Source: Chloroflexota bacterium (GTDB lineage Bacteria; Chloroflexota; Dehalococcoidia; Lucifugimonadales; JAPUKM01). From it: a DNA stretch of 19,549 nucleotides. Position 1 is the first letter of the stretch. The number at the start of each line of letters is the position of its first letter. Positions 7,063-14,486 of this stretch are shown here, piece by piece. Location of the stretch: NCBI GenBank assembly GCA_027295645.1, contig JAPUKM010000065.1:1-19549 (forward strand). Direction: 5' to 3'. Both the position numbers and the translations under genes were made by a program. The notes below the pieces were generated by a model. That model did no database searches and was not told the origin of the DNA. It saw nothing but the letters and a program-made list of their open reading frames with translations.

Positions 7063-8103
7063 ATGATCTATCTCTTCTACGGCGACGACGAATTCTCCCT
7101 GCACGAGCACATGCGCCGGATCAAGGGCGAGATAGGCTCTGATGAGCTGGTTGATGCGAACACAACGACGCTGGACGGTGCAACGGTCACTCCCCAGCAG
7201 CTGTTGGAGGCGTCCGCCGTAATCCCCTTTCTGGCGGAGCGCCGACTCATCATTGTATGGGGACTGTTCCAGCGCTTCAGTCCCCAGAGAGAGCGGGGGC
7301 GTTCGGGCCGTAAAGGCCGTGCTCGTGGCCAAGCCGCGGACGAATGGGCCGAGCTGCCTGATATGCTAACGCAGGTACCAGATACTACGGTGCTGGTGTT
7401 TGCCGACGGCCCCCTTCGCCGCGACAATCCTCTGTTGCGGCAGATGGTATCCCATGTGGAGGTACGTACATTCCCCTTGCTGAAGGGTCAGGACCTAGCT
7501 GCGTGGATCCGACAACGGATGGCGTCGGCTGGCGCTACGATCAACGAGCCGGCGACCCGGCTGTTGGCTGAGTACGTAGGGGGCGACCTGTGGGTCATGA
7601 GTGGCGAGGTGGAGAAGCTGGCCCTTTACAGCCAAGGTGAGGAGATCAGCGAGGAGGCAGTGAGGCTGCTTGTGGGGCACTCCCGCGAGGCCAGCATCTT
7701 CGATATTGTGGACGCCGTACTTGGAGGCAAGGCGTCGGCGGCCCTCCTTGGCTTGAGACAGCTGCTGGAGAGCGGTGCCGATTCCTCGTACGTGATCGTT
7801 ATGTTGGCCAGACAGCTTCGGCTGGTCCTGTTGACGCAGGAGTTTCTGCGACGACGTGTGCCCCGTGCAGAGCTGGGCGTTCGCTTAGGCCTTAATGCAG
7901 AGTTTGCGGTGCGGCGAACAGAGCAGCAGGCCAAGCGGCACGCTTCCGAACAGATCAAAGCAATGTACAGCAGACTTCTGGACACCGATCTGAATATTAA
8001 GCAGGGAGTGATGGCGGACGGCCTGGCCTTGGAGATACTAGTAGCGGAGCTGGGCGGCGGCGCTACGCTGGATATATCGACCGCACACCTCCTCCCCCGT
8101 TAG
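7063..8103 (+). CDS. holA: DNA polymerase III subunit delta
   Basis: HolA is the clamp-loader subunit that opens the beta sliding clamp during replication. The 346-residue length is normal. The N-terminal block MIYLFYGDDEFSL is the family's opening, followed by the degenerate AAA+ domain (LAERRLIIVWG about 58-67; TVLVFADG), the three-helix middle domain and the C-terminal collar domain (about 195-340, including VIVMLARQLRLVL and NIKQG). A basic stretch at about 74-89 (RFSPQRERGRSGRKGRARG region) lies in a loop and is probably lineage-specific. A weak AAGGA lies 14 nt before the ATG; the protein match fixes the start. The last 41 nt overlap the 3' end of the PHP gene on the other strand. Confidence 0.92.
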   Translation: MIYLFYGDDEFSLHEHMRRIKGEIGSDELVDANTTTLDGATVTPQQLLEASAVIPFLAERRLIIVWGLFQRFSPQRERGRSGRKGRARGQAADEWAELPDMLTQVPDTTVLVFADGPLRRDNPLLRQMVSHVEVRTFPLLKGQDLAAWIRQRMASAGATINEPATRLLAEYVGGDLWVMSGEVEKLALYSQGEEISEEAVRLLVGHSREASIFDIVDAVLGGKASAALLGLRQLLESGADSSYVIVMLARQLRLVLLTQEFLRRRVPRAELGVRLGLNAEFAVRRTEQQAKRHASEQIKAMYSRLLDTDLNIKQGVMADGLALEILVAELGGGATLDISTAHLLPR

Positions 8104-8758
8104 GCGGTGGGTGCTGCCCAGCTTTCCGGGGTACAGGTTGGAACAGCCCACTCCTAAGCGCTTTGACCAGCGCCTCCAGGGTGTGGACTGGCTCCGGAAA
8201 CCGAGTGGCACAGCTCCCCACGTCGCCTGGGCGGTGGGCATCGCTGCCGCCGGCACCAGCGAGGCTGTAGCGCGCGCATATCTCCTGGGCAAAGGCATTC
8301 TCCTCTTCGGATCCGCGACCGTTGAGAGCCTCGACGCCGTGTGCGGAGGAGAGGCTCTGGTCCTGGTAGGCTTGGGTCAGCATACGCTCGTAGGTAGCTT
8401 CGGATTGGGCCTCTTCCTGTTTGAATTGCCGCCGGTACGGGTGCGCGGCGATGATAGCTCCGCGGGCCTCGTGGACCAGGTTGCGGACAAACTCTGACCG
8501 GTGCATGCCGAAAACGTACTCGTGTAGGCCAAAGACGAGGAGATGGCCCTCATCTGTGGTCACTTCGCATCCTGGGAAGAGTGGAAAGTCGAACTCTCGA
8601 CTCAGCGCTTGGAGGTTCTGGGTGTCCCAGAACCTATCATGCTCTGTGAGACAGAGGCCGTCCAAGCCCGCGCGTTTTGCCTCGGTAATCAGCTCTTCGA
8701 TTGGCAGGAGGCTGTCATCGGAATTCGGATAGGAGTGGGCGTGGAGATCTATGAGCAT
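8063..8758 (-). CDS. PHP-domain metal-dependent phosphoesterase
   Basis: The 231-residue protein has the four PHP motifs: DLHAHS (4-9, H6 and H8), LTEHD (37-41), an acidic residue in GCEVTT (E65) with H106 in AAHPYR, and GSDAHRPGDVG (171-181). These residues bind a di- or trinuclear metal site. PHP enzymes hydrolyse phosphoesters; stand-alone members include nucleotide phosphatases and 5'-3' exonucleases such as YciV/RNase AM, so the substrate cannot be told. The pattern VGSCATRFP then TLEALVKALRSG fits the PHP-associated C-terminal segment. I chose the ATG at 8758, which is preceded by AAGAGAG and begins directly at the first motif, over an in-frame ATG at 8803 with no ribosome site. The proline/glycine-rich tail (about 208-231) is encoded opposite the end of holA. 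Confidence 0.85.
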   Translation of the reverse strand: MLIDLHAHSYPNSDDSLLPIEELITEAKRAGLDGLCLTEHDRFWDTQNLQALSREFDFPLFPGCEVTTDEGHLLVFGLHEYVFGMHRSEFVRNLVHEARGAIIAAHPYRRQFKQEEAQSEATYERMLTQAYQDQSLSSAHGVEALNGRGSEEENAFAQEICARYSLAGAGGSDAHRPGDVGSCATRFPEPVHTLEALVKALRSGLFQPVPRKAGQHPPPNGGGGVRSIYPA

Positions 8759-8793
8759 GGCGCTCTCTTGTGAAACCACCCGGCAGCGAGTCC

Positions 8794-8822
8794 AGTTTTG
8801 CATTGCTTGTGAGTCGAGTCAA
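8794..8822 (-). promoter_or_regulatory. Possible promoter for the PHP gene
   Basis: On the minus strand TTGACT (8822-8817, 5 of 6 consensus) is followed by 17 nt and AAAACT (8799-8794), a weak -10 but preceded by TGC. Transcription would start just downstream of the ATG at 8803, which agrees with using the internal ATG at 8758. Confidence 0.3.
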
Positions 8823-8849
8823 GGGAGATGGAGTTGTGGTATATTTCAC

Positions 8850-8878
8850 TTGAACGGGTATAGCCCCTATGCTATAGT
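8850..8878 (+). promoter_or_regulatory. Sigma-70-type promoter of the nuo operon
   Basis: TTGAAC at 8850-8855 and TATAGT at 8873-8878 are separated by exactly 17 nt. The -10 matches 5 of 6 consensus bases and is preceded by TGC, making it an extended -10. Transcription would start near 8885, leaving a leader of about 26 nt before nuoA. It lies back-to-back with the PHP-gene promoter candidate in the 152-nt divergent gap; I see no clear operator repeat there. Confidence 0.65.
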
Positions 8879-8910
8879 GTGGCTACCCAGTAACTAGGCC
8901 CGATGCAGGT

Positions 8911-9297
8911 ATGCTGCAGGACTATTTCCACCACTACGGGCTCATAGCCATCTTCACCGCGTTTGCGGTATTGATTCCCGTCAGCATACTCCTGCTCTCT
9001 TGGGCGTTCACATTTGTGCGGGCAAGGCCCAGCAAGCCCAACCCTGTTAAGAGCAGCCTGTATGAGTGTGGCATGCGACCCATTGGGCCGGAGCGGTGGA
9101 CACAGTTCAACTTTCGGTACTATAAGTACGCTTTGCTGTTCCTGGTCTTCGATGTAGAAACCGTTTTTATCTATCCCTGGGCGATAAAGTTCAAACAGCT
9201 TGGGCTGTTTGCCTTGATAGAGATGGCGGTCTTCGTTCTGATCCTGGTGGTCGGTTGGATGTATGCCTGGAGAAAACGTGCCCTGGAGTGGGACTAG
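8911..9297 (+). CDS. nuoA: NADH-quinone oxidoreductase subunit A
   Basis: NuoA is a small membrane subunit at the junction between the hydrophilic and membrane arms of complex I. The 128 residues show three hydrophobic helices (about 10-36, 73-92 and 98-119) and the conserved loop YECG (51-54) between the first two, which helps shape the quinone cavity. Helix 2 has the conserved acidic pair FDVE (D81, E83). The length is normal. It is the first gene of the nuo operon, about 26 nt downstream of the predicted transcription start. Its ribosome site is poor: no purine-rich motif better than CAGGT precedes the ATG. An ATG at 8903 is out of frame. Confidence 0.95.
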   Translation: MLQDYFHHYGLIAIFTAFAVLIPVSILLLSWAFTFVRARPSKPNPVKSSLYECGMRPIGPERWTQFNFRYYKYALLFLVFDVETVFIYPWAIKFKQLGLFALIEMAVFVLILVVGWMYAWRKRALEWD

Positions 9298-9301
9298 GAG
9301 G
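9296..9301 (+). promoter_or_regulatory. Shine-Dalgarno AGGAGG for nuoB
   Basis: AGGAGG overlaps the nuoA stop and lies 8 nt before the ATG at 9310 but only 2 nt before the in-frame GTG at 9304. The spacing selects the ATG. Confidence 0.7.
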
Positions 9302-9309
9302 ACGTGGTC

Positions 9310-9924
9310 ATGGAAAGAAAATCATCTGTTCAGATACCGCTCTATGATACGACCGAGGAGCTTGACCGTGCGGAGGGAGTGGAGATAGCGGAGTTGAAGG
9401 CGATGGCGACGGAGGCCTATCCGGAGCCGGGTATTGAGGTTCCGGATGACCTGGACCGTAACGTTGTCGTGACCTCAGTGGACGCGATTTTGAACTGGGG
9501 ACGAAGGTCGGCGGTGTGGCCGCTGACCTTTGGGCTGGCCTGTTGTGCGTTCGAAATGATCGCCAGCGCCATGTCCCGTTTTGATATATCTCGATTTGGC
9601 ATGGAGGCGTTTCGCCCCTCGCCAAGACAGGCGGACCTAATGATTGTGGCGGGCACGGTGACGTGGAAGATGGCCCCAGTCATAAAACGCATCTACGATC
9701 AGATGGCTGAGCCAAAGTGGGTCATCTCCATGGGTGTGTGCGCCACCAGCGGAGGGCCATATTACCAGAGCTATAGTGTTGTGCCCGGTATCAACCACAT
9801 TATCCCCGTGGATGTCTATGTACCCGGATGTCCCCCACGACCAGATGCCCTTCTCTACGGAATCATGCAACTGCACGAGAAGATCAAGAAGTACAGTCTG
9901 TCCAAGCACCCGGCGGGAAGGTGA
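9310..9924 (+). CDS. nuoB: NADH-quinone oxidoreductase subunit B (N2 cluster)
   Basis: NuoB holds the terminal 4Fe-4S cluster N2, which hands electrons to quinone. The ligands are all present in the 204-residue protein: C78 and C79 (tandem CC), C144 (GVCATSGGPYY) and C174 (VPGCPPRP). The first ~50 residues are an acidic extension before the usual family start (near VVVTSVDAILNWG). A GTG at 9304 would add two residues, but the AGGAGG spacing supports the ATG at 9310. The gene lies 12 nt after nuoA and its TGA directly abuts the nuoC ATG. Assignment is certain; whether the extension matters is not known. Confidence 0.95.
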   Translation: MERKSSVQIPLYDTTEELDRAEGVEIAELKAMATEAYPEPGIEVPDDLDRNVVVTSVDAILNWGRRSAVWPLTFGLACCAFEMIASAMSRFDISRFGMEAFRPSPRQADLMIVAGTVTWKMAPVIKRIYDQMAEPKWVISMGVCATSGGPYYQSYSVVPGINHIIPVDVYVPGCPPRPDALLYGIMQLHEKIKKYSLSKHPAGR

Positions 9925-10377
9925 ATGACCAGACTACTGACCGGTGAAGAGCTGGCGGGGCACGTTCGAAACGCTGTTCCCGAGGCCGTGGAGGTCTGGA
10001 ACGATCGGGATGTTGTGATCAGGCCGGGCGACGTCGTCGATGTGTGTAGCTATCTGAAAGAGACACCGGGGCTCGAGTTCAATTATCTGAACGCTATATC
10101 GGCGGTGGACTATGTGGAGTATTTTGAGGTGGTCTACCATCTAACCTCTATGATTCACAACCACAGCGCCACGCTGAAAACGAGGGTCTATGGCCGTGAG
10201 GAGGCCTCGGTGCCGTCCGTGGTAAATATCTGGCACGGAGCCGACCTCCAGGAACGGGAGGTATGGGACCTGATGGGCATTCAGTTTACGGGCCATCATA
10301 ATCTGAAACGGGTGTTACTGTGGGACGAGTTCCCAGGGCATCCGCTGCGCAAAGACTTCTTGGAAGAGATACGGTAA
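9925..10377 (+). CDS. nuoC: NADH-quinone oxidoreductase subunit C
   Basis: NuoC is the 30-kDa-type hydrophilic subunit that packs against NuoD in the connecting module. The 150-residue protein ends with the family signature: ADLQEREVWDLMGIQFTGH (106-124), then LKRVLLWDEFPGHPLRKDF. It is at the short end for the family but complete. It is separate from NuoD, unlike the fused NuoCD of enterobacteria. The start abuts the nuoB stop with no gap, and GGGAAGGTGA just before serves as a modest ribosome site. A 27-nt spacer follows before nuoD. Confidence 0.93.
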   Translation: MTRLLTGEELAGHVRNAVPEAVEVWNDRDVVIRPGDVVDVCSYLKETPGLEFNYLNAISAVDYVEYFEVVYHLTSMIHNHSATLKTRVYGREEASVPSVVNIWHGADLQEREVWDLMGIQFTGHHNLKRVLLWDEFPGHPLRKDFLEEIR

Positions 10378-10404
10378 GTGCCGATCCCTGAATAGGACAG
10401 ACGT

Positions 10405-11508
10405 ATGCCTCTGCGCACAGAGCCGATAACCATCAATATCGGACCACAGCACCCGAGCACTCACGGGGTCTTCCGATTGCGTGCCACCTTTGATGGTGAG
10501 GTGATCTTGGATGTGGAACCGGTTTTCGGCTACCTTCACCGTGGCTCTGAGAAGCTGGCCGAAGAGCGTACGTATACGCAGGTGATCACACTGACCGACC
10601 GACTGGACTACGTTTCCTCCATGATCAATAACCAGGCCTATGTCTTGGCCTGTGAAAAGCTGGCCGGCGTGGAGGCTCCGGAACGTGGGATGTATCTTAG
10701 GGTTATCGCCGCAGAGTTGCAGCGGATCGCCAGCCACTTGGTGGCGACAGGCTTTCTCATCAATGACCTGGGCGCCTTTGCCACCCCGCTCATGTACTGC
10801 TTCAGGGAGCGGGAGAAGATATTGGACCTGTTCGAGATGTTGTGCGGGGCGCGGATTACTGTGACTTATATGAGGGTAGGTGGTGTGTTTCAGGACGCTC
10901 CGGAGGACTTTTGGCCAGCTTTGAAAACATTTGTAAAAGAGATGCCCATTTACCTAGATGAATATGAGCAGTTACTCTCCGAGAACGAGGTGCTGCTTAT
11001 TAGGACCAAAGGGGTGGCTATTCTGAGTACGGAGACGGCCATTAATGGCTCTGTTTCAGGCCCGGTCCTGCGTTCCACCGGCTATCCGTGGGACCTGAGG
11101 AAGGCGGACCCGTACGAGCTTTACGACCGGTTTGACTTTGAAATACCGGTAGGTGAGCGGGGCGACAACTATGACCGGTACAAGGTGCGTATCAGCGAGA
11201 TGCGCCAGAGTATTCGTATTTTGGAGCAGTGTATGCAGCAGATTGAGCCGGGGCTGGTAAAGACCGACGTTCCGTTGCTGTTGCGTCCTCCCGTCGGCGA
11301 AGCCTATGCCCACGTAGAATCGCCCAAGGGTGAGTTGGGGTTTTATGTGGTCAGCGACGGCGGGGTCTCGCCCTACCGGCTCAAGATCCGTGCCCCTTCC
11401 TTTATCAACCTGACGATTCTGCGAGAGTTGGTGATAGGGTTGAAGCTGGCCGATATGATCGTTGCCTTTGGAAGCATCGATGTCAACATGGGAGAGGTGG
11501 ATCGGTAA
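10405..11508 (+). CDS. nuoD: NADH-quinone oxidoreductase subunit D
   Basis: NuoD is the 49-kDa-type subunit that forms the quinone-reduction site with NuoB. The 367-residue protein begins with NIGPQHPSTHG (11-21), has FGYLHRGSEKL (41-51) and LTDRLDY (63-69), and ends in VNMGEVDR, as usual. By family analogy H20 and Y69 are the likely quinone head-group ligands. The [NiFe]-hydrogenase cysteine pairs are absent, so this is a true complex I subunit. AGGA lies 7 nt before the ATG. The TAA overlaps the nuoH ATG by one base (TAATG). In many bacteria nuoE, nuoF and nuoG follow at this point; here nuoH follows directly. Confidence 0.96.
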   Translation: MPLRTEPITINIGPQHPSTHGVFRLRATFDGEVILDVEPVFGYLHRGSEKLAEERTYTQVITLTDRLDYVSSMINNQAYVLACEKLAGVEAPERGMYLRVIAAELQRIASHLVATGFLINDLGAFATPLMYCFREREKILDLFEMLCGARITVTYMRVGGVFQDAPEDFWPALKTFVKEMPIYLDEYEQLLSENEVLLIRTKGVAILSTETAINGSVSGPVLRSTGYPWDLRKADPYELYDRFDFEIPVGERGDNYDRYKVRISEMRQSIRILEQCMQQIEPGLVKTDVPLLLRPPVGEAYAHVESPKGELGFYVVSDGGVSPYRLKIRAPSFINLTILRELVIGLKLADMIVAFGSIDVNMGEVDR

Positions 11509-12740
11509 TGCCGTCGCTGCTGGAAGGCAACGCGCTGTTCCGCGGGATATACTGCTGGTTGGCCGCCAACGAGGGCAACTCGGGGCCAGGGCCATGTGGT
11601 GAGGCTCTGCGAGATGGCCTGCTGCCGGTGGGGTGGGAGTGGGTCGCTTTCTTTGCTGCAGGGCTGGGCATTGTGATGCTTTTGATCAATGTCTTCCTGC
11701 TGCTGGTGATGCTGTATACGTATATGGAACGGCGGCTCTTGGGCCGGTTTCAGGCCCGATTGGGCCCCAACCGGACGGGGCCGTTTGGTCTGCTGCAACC
11801 GGTGGCCGATGCGATAAAGCTGCTCACCAAAGAGGACCTGGTGCCCGCAGGCGCTGACCGACTGCTGTTCAACCTTGCGCCCATTGCTATGATAGTCCCG
11901 GTGCTATTGGTGCTGGCGGTGCTGCCTTTCGGAGAGAACTCCTTCCTTGCCAATATCAACGTTGGTATTCTGTTCGTTGTCGCAGTCACATCCGTGAACA
12001 CGTTGGCGATGTTCATGGCGGGCTGGGCATCGGGCAACCGGTACGCCATGTTTGGAGGCATGCGTGCGGTGGCTCAACTCGTTAGCTACGAGGTTCCCGT
12101 GGTTCTCTCGATTGTGGGTATTCTGCTGTACACCGGCTCTCTGTCGATGGTGGACATCGTGGAGGCGCAGCGGATACCGTTTATTCTGCTTCAACCCCTG
12201 GCCTTCTTCATCTTTATCGCAGGAAGTTCCGCAGAGATGAACCGCTCTCCGTTCGACCTTGTGGAGGCGGAATCGGAGATCGTCTCTGGATACCATACGG
12301 AGTACAGCGGGATGAAGTTTGGGCTGTTCCAGCTCGCGGAGTTTGGCGCCGTGCTTGTCACCTCCGGGGTGATGGCTACGCTGTTCCTTAAAGGGTGGGA
12401 GGGGCCGGTGTTGCCATCCCACCTCTGGTTCCTTATCAAGGTGTTTTTCTTCGCCTTTATTATGATCTGGGTGAGGGCTACACTGCCCAGACTGCGAATC
12501 GATCAGGTGATGGACTTTGCATGGAAGTTCCTCTTCCCGCTAAGCCTCATCAACATGTTCGTAACCGCGGTAGAGGTGCTGGTGTGGGAAGAGCCCACGC
12601 TAGTACAGCTCTGGGCCATGGTCGGTATCAACCTGCTGGTCGCGGTTGTCGGGATCGTGGCGTTTTCCTTTGTCTTCAAGCGGAGAGGGCTAAGCCCTTC
12701 GCGGGTTACGCCACCATTGGTAGTTGTGGAGGGTGACTAA
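11508..12740 (+). CDS. nuoH: NADH-quinone oxidoreductase subunit H
   Basis: NuoH is the membrane subunit at the foot of the quinone chamber. The 410-residue protein carries ERRLLGRFQARLGPNR (74-89), GWASGNRYAMFGGMRAVAQ (172-190) and the acidic loop region MNRSPFDLVEAESEIVSG (244-261) followed by YHTEYSGMKFGLFQLAE, all diagnostic, plus about eight hydrophobic helices. It is longer than the usual ~330-350 residues: the ERR motif lies at 74 rather than near 36. This leaves an N-terminal extension of about 40 residues with two cysteines (C16, C30). The TAATG overlap with nuoD and an upstream GGAGAGGTGG support the ATG. Its stop overlaps nuoI in the same way. Confidence 0.95.
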   Translation: MPSLLEGNALFRGIYCWLAANEGNSGPGPCGEALRDGLLPVGWEWVAFFAAGLGIVMLLINVFLLLVMLYTYMERRLLGRFQARLGPNRTGPFGLLQPVADAIKLLTKEDLVPAGADRLLFNLAPIAMIVPVLLVLAVLPFGENSFLANINVGILFVVAVTSVNTLAMFMAGWASGNRYAMFGGMRAVAQLVSYEVPVVLSIVGILLYTGSLSMVDIVEAQRIPFILLQPLAFFIFIAGSSAEMNRSPFDLVEAESEIVSGYHTEYSGMKFGLFQLAEFGAVLVTSGVMATLFLKGWEGPVLPSHLWFLIKVFFFAFIMIWVRATLPRLRIDQVMDFAWKFLFPLSLINMFVTAVEVLVWEEPTLVQLWAMVGINLLVAVVGIVAFSFVFKRRGLSPSRVTPPLVVVEGD

Positions 12741-13309
12741 TGTACGGACTGGGAATAGCTAAGGGGTTCCTTTTGACGATGAAGGTCTTCCTGCGGAAGC
12801 CCGTTACTGTCAAGTATCCTGAGCAGCGTCTTAAACAGCACCCGCGTTTCCGCGGCGAAGAGTTTGTCTGGTACGAAGAGCGGTGCACGGGTTGCGCCAG
12901 TTGCGCGAAATACTGTCCTCTGGGCATCATCAAGATTGTGACCCATCCCGGGGACCAGAAGCCACTGGAGGGCGGATTCTACGATATCGATGTTTTTGAT
13001 ATCGACATCGGTAGATGCATGTTCTGCGGGTTGTGTGTGGAGGCGTGTCCCTACGATGCTCTGTTCATGGGTAGTGGCTTTGAAGAGGGGCAATATCGCC
13101 GCGATGACTTGATCATCACGGTTGATAGACTACGAGCTGCCGAAAAGCACCCCAGTACCTGGTTCCGCCCTCAACTTGAGGACAGTGGTTATGACCCGCA
13201 CAAAGATTCCCCCGCCTCCTGGGAGAAGGTTGGCCGAGAAAACTGGCCATTCCATCTATCATCACGTCCGCCAGGGCCTGCAGACTCTGACGAGGGCGCT
13301 CAAGAGTGA
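12740..13309 (+). CDS. nuoI: NADH-quinone oxidoreductase subunit I (two 4Fe-4S clusters)
   Basis: NuoI carries clusters N6a and N6b, which pass electrons to N2 in NuoB. The two motifs are complete: C49, C52, C55 and C59 (CTGCASCAKYCP), then C93, C96, C99 and C103 (CMFCGLCVEACP). The 189-residue length is normal, with a short amphipathic N-terminus and a charged, proline-rich tail after about 150. GGAGG lies 7 nt before the ATG, which overlaps the nuoH stop (TAATG). With nuoE, F and G absent, NuoI is the most exposed Fe-S subunit coded here and so the probable entry point for electrons, for instance from ferredoxin. Confidence 0.96.
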   Translation: MYGLGIAKGFLLTMKVFLRKPVTVKYPEQRLKQHPRFRGEEFVWYEERCTGCASCAKYCPLGIIKIVTHPGDQKPLEGGFYDIDVFDIDIGRCMFCGLCVEACPYDALFMGSGFEEGQYRRDDLIITVDRLRAAEKHPSTWFRPQLEDSGYDPHKDSPASWEKVGRENWPFHLSSRPPGPADSDEGAQE

Positions 13310-13911
13310 CTTTCTTTATCCTCATTGTCCTGACTCTGCTGGGCTGGCTTGCTCTAGTGACGGTCGGACTGTTTGCCATTGTCGGTTTTCAGGATGGGGT
13401 GTTCTGGACCGTTGCGGCTGCCAGCGTGGCAACGGCGCTGGGAGTGGTGCTAATCCAGGATCTCTTCAAGGCAGCCCTCTCCCTGGTGGGCACCTTCCTA
13501 CTAATAGCCGCTCTGTTTGTGCTGCTGAGTGCTGAGTTCCTGGCAGTAGTACAGGTGCTTATCTATGCCGGGGCAATCTCCATTCTGATCATCTTTGCCG
13601 TCCTTCTGACACGAGACGTCGCACAGGGCAACCCATCCAACAAACTTCAGATTCCTGCCTTGATCACTGCGGTTCTAGGACTGACGGCCATTGTATTTGT
13701 GGTCTTGAGAACTGATTGGGTGGTGATGGAGGATGTCCTCCCATCAGAGACGATGGATCGGGTAGAGATGGTGCTGGCAACAACGCCAGAGTCCATTGCA
13801 GGGGTGCTGTTGAACCAATGGGTGCTGCCCTTCGAGGTTGCGTCCGTGGTGCTTCTGGCGGCTATTTTAGGTGCGTTGGCTTTGATTAGGGAGCAGGAAG
13901 ATGACGCTTGA
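13306..13911 (+). CDS. nuoJ: NADH-quinone oxidoreductase subunit J
   Basis: NuoJ is a membrane subunit between NuoH and the pump subunits. The 201 residues have five hydrophobic helices. The third contains the family pattern LIYAGAISILIIFAVLL (about 85-101), where the pi-bulge of helix 3 is expected. The start is GTG, overlapping the nuoI stop (GTGA); no ATG is available near the first helix. The 3' end overlaps nuoK by 11 nt. Coupled translation of I, J and K is likely from these overlaps. Confidence 0.92.
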   Translation: MTFFILIVLTLLGWLALVTVGLFAIVGFQDGVFWTVAAASVATALGVVLIQDLFKAALSLVGTFLLIAALFVLLSAEFLAVVQVLIYAGAISILIIFAVLLTRDVAQGNPSNKLQIPALITAVLGLTAIVFVVLRTDWVVMEDVLPSETMDRVEMVLATTPESIAGVLLNQWVLPFEVASVVLLAAILGALALIREQEDDA

Positions 13912-14254
13912 GCGGCTCCTGATACTATCCGCCATCCTGTTCAGTATCGGGTTGTACGGCGCTTTAACCAAGCGAAACGCGATAACGGTGTTAATGGCCA
14001 TTGAACTTATGTTCAATGCAGTGAACGTAGCGTTGGTAGCCGTTTCCAGATACGTGGTGCCATATGGCCTGCGGGCGGATCCGTTGTTGCCTGCTGAGGA
14101 GGTGTTACTGACTGTATTGACTGGCCAGGTCTTTGCGATGTTCATTATTGCAGTGTCTGCAGCGGAGATAGCGTTGGGACTCGCCATTGTCATGGCGATC
14201 TATCGAAGCCGTGAAACGATTGATGTGAGCGAACTGAACCTGCTGAACCGTTAG
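13901..14254 (+). CDS. nuoK: NADH-quinone oxidoreductase subunit K
   Basis: NuoK is a three-helix membrane subunit that lies between NuoJ and NuoN. The 117 residues include the two buried glutamates of the proton path: E35 in VLMAIELMFNAVN, and E89 in AVSAAEIALGLA, corresponding to E. coli E36 and E72. The loop between helices 2 and 3 (about 50-70, with GLRADPLLPAEEV) is roughly 17 residues longer than in the ~100-residue standard form. The start lies within the nuoJ end, with AGGA just before it. The stop is followed after 8 nt by a small gene not normally part of nuo operons. Confidence 0.93.
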   Translation: MTLERLLILSAILFSIGLYGALTKRNAITVLMAIELMFNAVNVALVAVSRYVVPYGLRADPLLPAEEVLLTVLTGQVFAMFIIAVSAAEIALGLAIVMAIYRSRETIDVSELNLLNR

Positions 14255-14257
14255 GAG
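14253..14257 (+). promoter_or_regulatory. Shine-Dalgarno AGGAG for the small gene between nuoK and nuoL
   Basis: AGGAG overlaps the nuoK stop and lies 5 nt before the GTG at 14263. It supports real translation of the 64-codon ORF. Confidence 0.6.
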
Positions 14258-14262
14258 CAGCC

Positions 14263-14457
14263 GTGTGGGTTGACTATATTAAAGCGCCGGATTTGATTAC
14301 CGCCGAGATGTGGAAGGATCTGCTGGAGGGGGAAGGCCTTCCCACCAAACTCCTGCCAGAGGGGGATATTCTCGACTGGGGAGAGCGGGTGCCGTTCCGC
14401 ATCATGGTGCCGCGAGGGCGGGAGCATGTGGCCGATGAGATTCTCCGGAAGCTGTAG
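14263..14457 (+). CDS. Small DUF2007-like protein inside the nuo operon
   Basis: The ORF fills the space between nuoK and nuoL exactly. It encodes 64 residues from a GTG with a good AGGAG. The protein is soluble, acidic in the middle and without cysteines or a signal peptide. Its layout, APDLITAEMWKDLLEGEGLP (8-27) then a strand with FRIMVPRGREHVADEIL (46-62), fits the DUF2007 'putative signal-transducing' fold: a helix ending in the LExxGIP-type turn and a final strand-helix ending in an IL pair. DUF2007 has no established biochemical role. The position in the operon suggests a part in assembly or control of complex I; this is inference. The family match is by eye and moderately sure. That it is a real gene is supported by the ribosome site, tight packing and protein-like sequence. 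Confidence 0.75.
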   Translation: MWVDYIKAPDLITAEMWKDLLEGEGLPTKLLPEGDILDWGERVPFRIMVPRGREHVADEILRKL

Positions 14458-14486
14458 CCCACTGCACTCCACTGTAAGAAGCAACG

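Noticed and set aside
8759..8803. Upstream in-frame ATG at 8803 for the PHP gene
   Set aside because: No ribosome site precedes it, the added 15 residues fit no PHP family start, and the promoter candidate would start transcription at about this point.
9304..9309. GTG at 9304 as the nuoB start
   Set aside because: It lies only 2 nt after AGGAGG, too close for initiation; the ATG at 9310 has ideal spacing.
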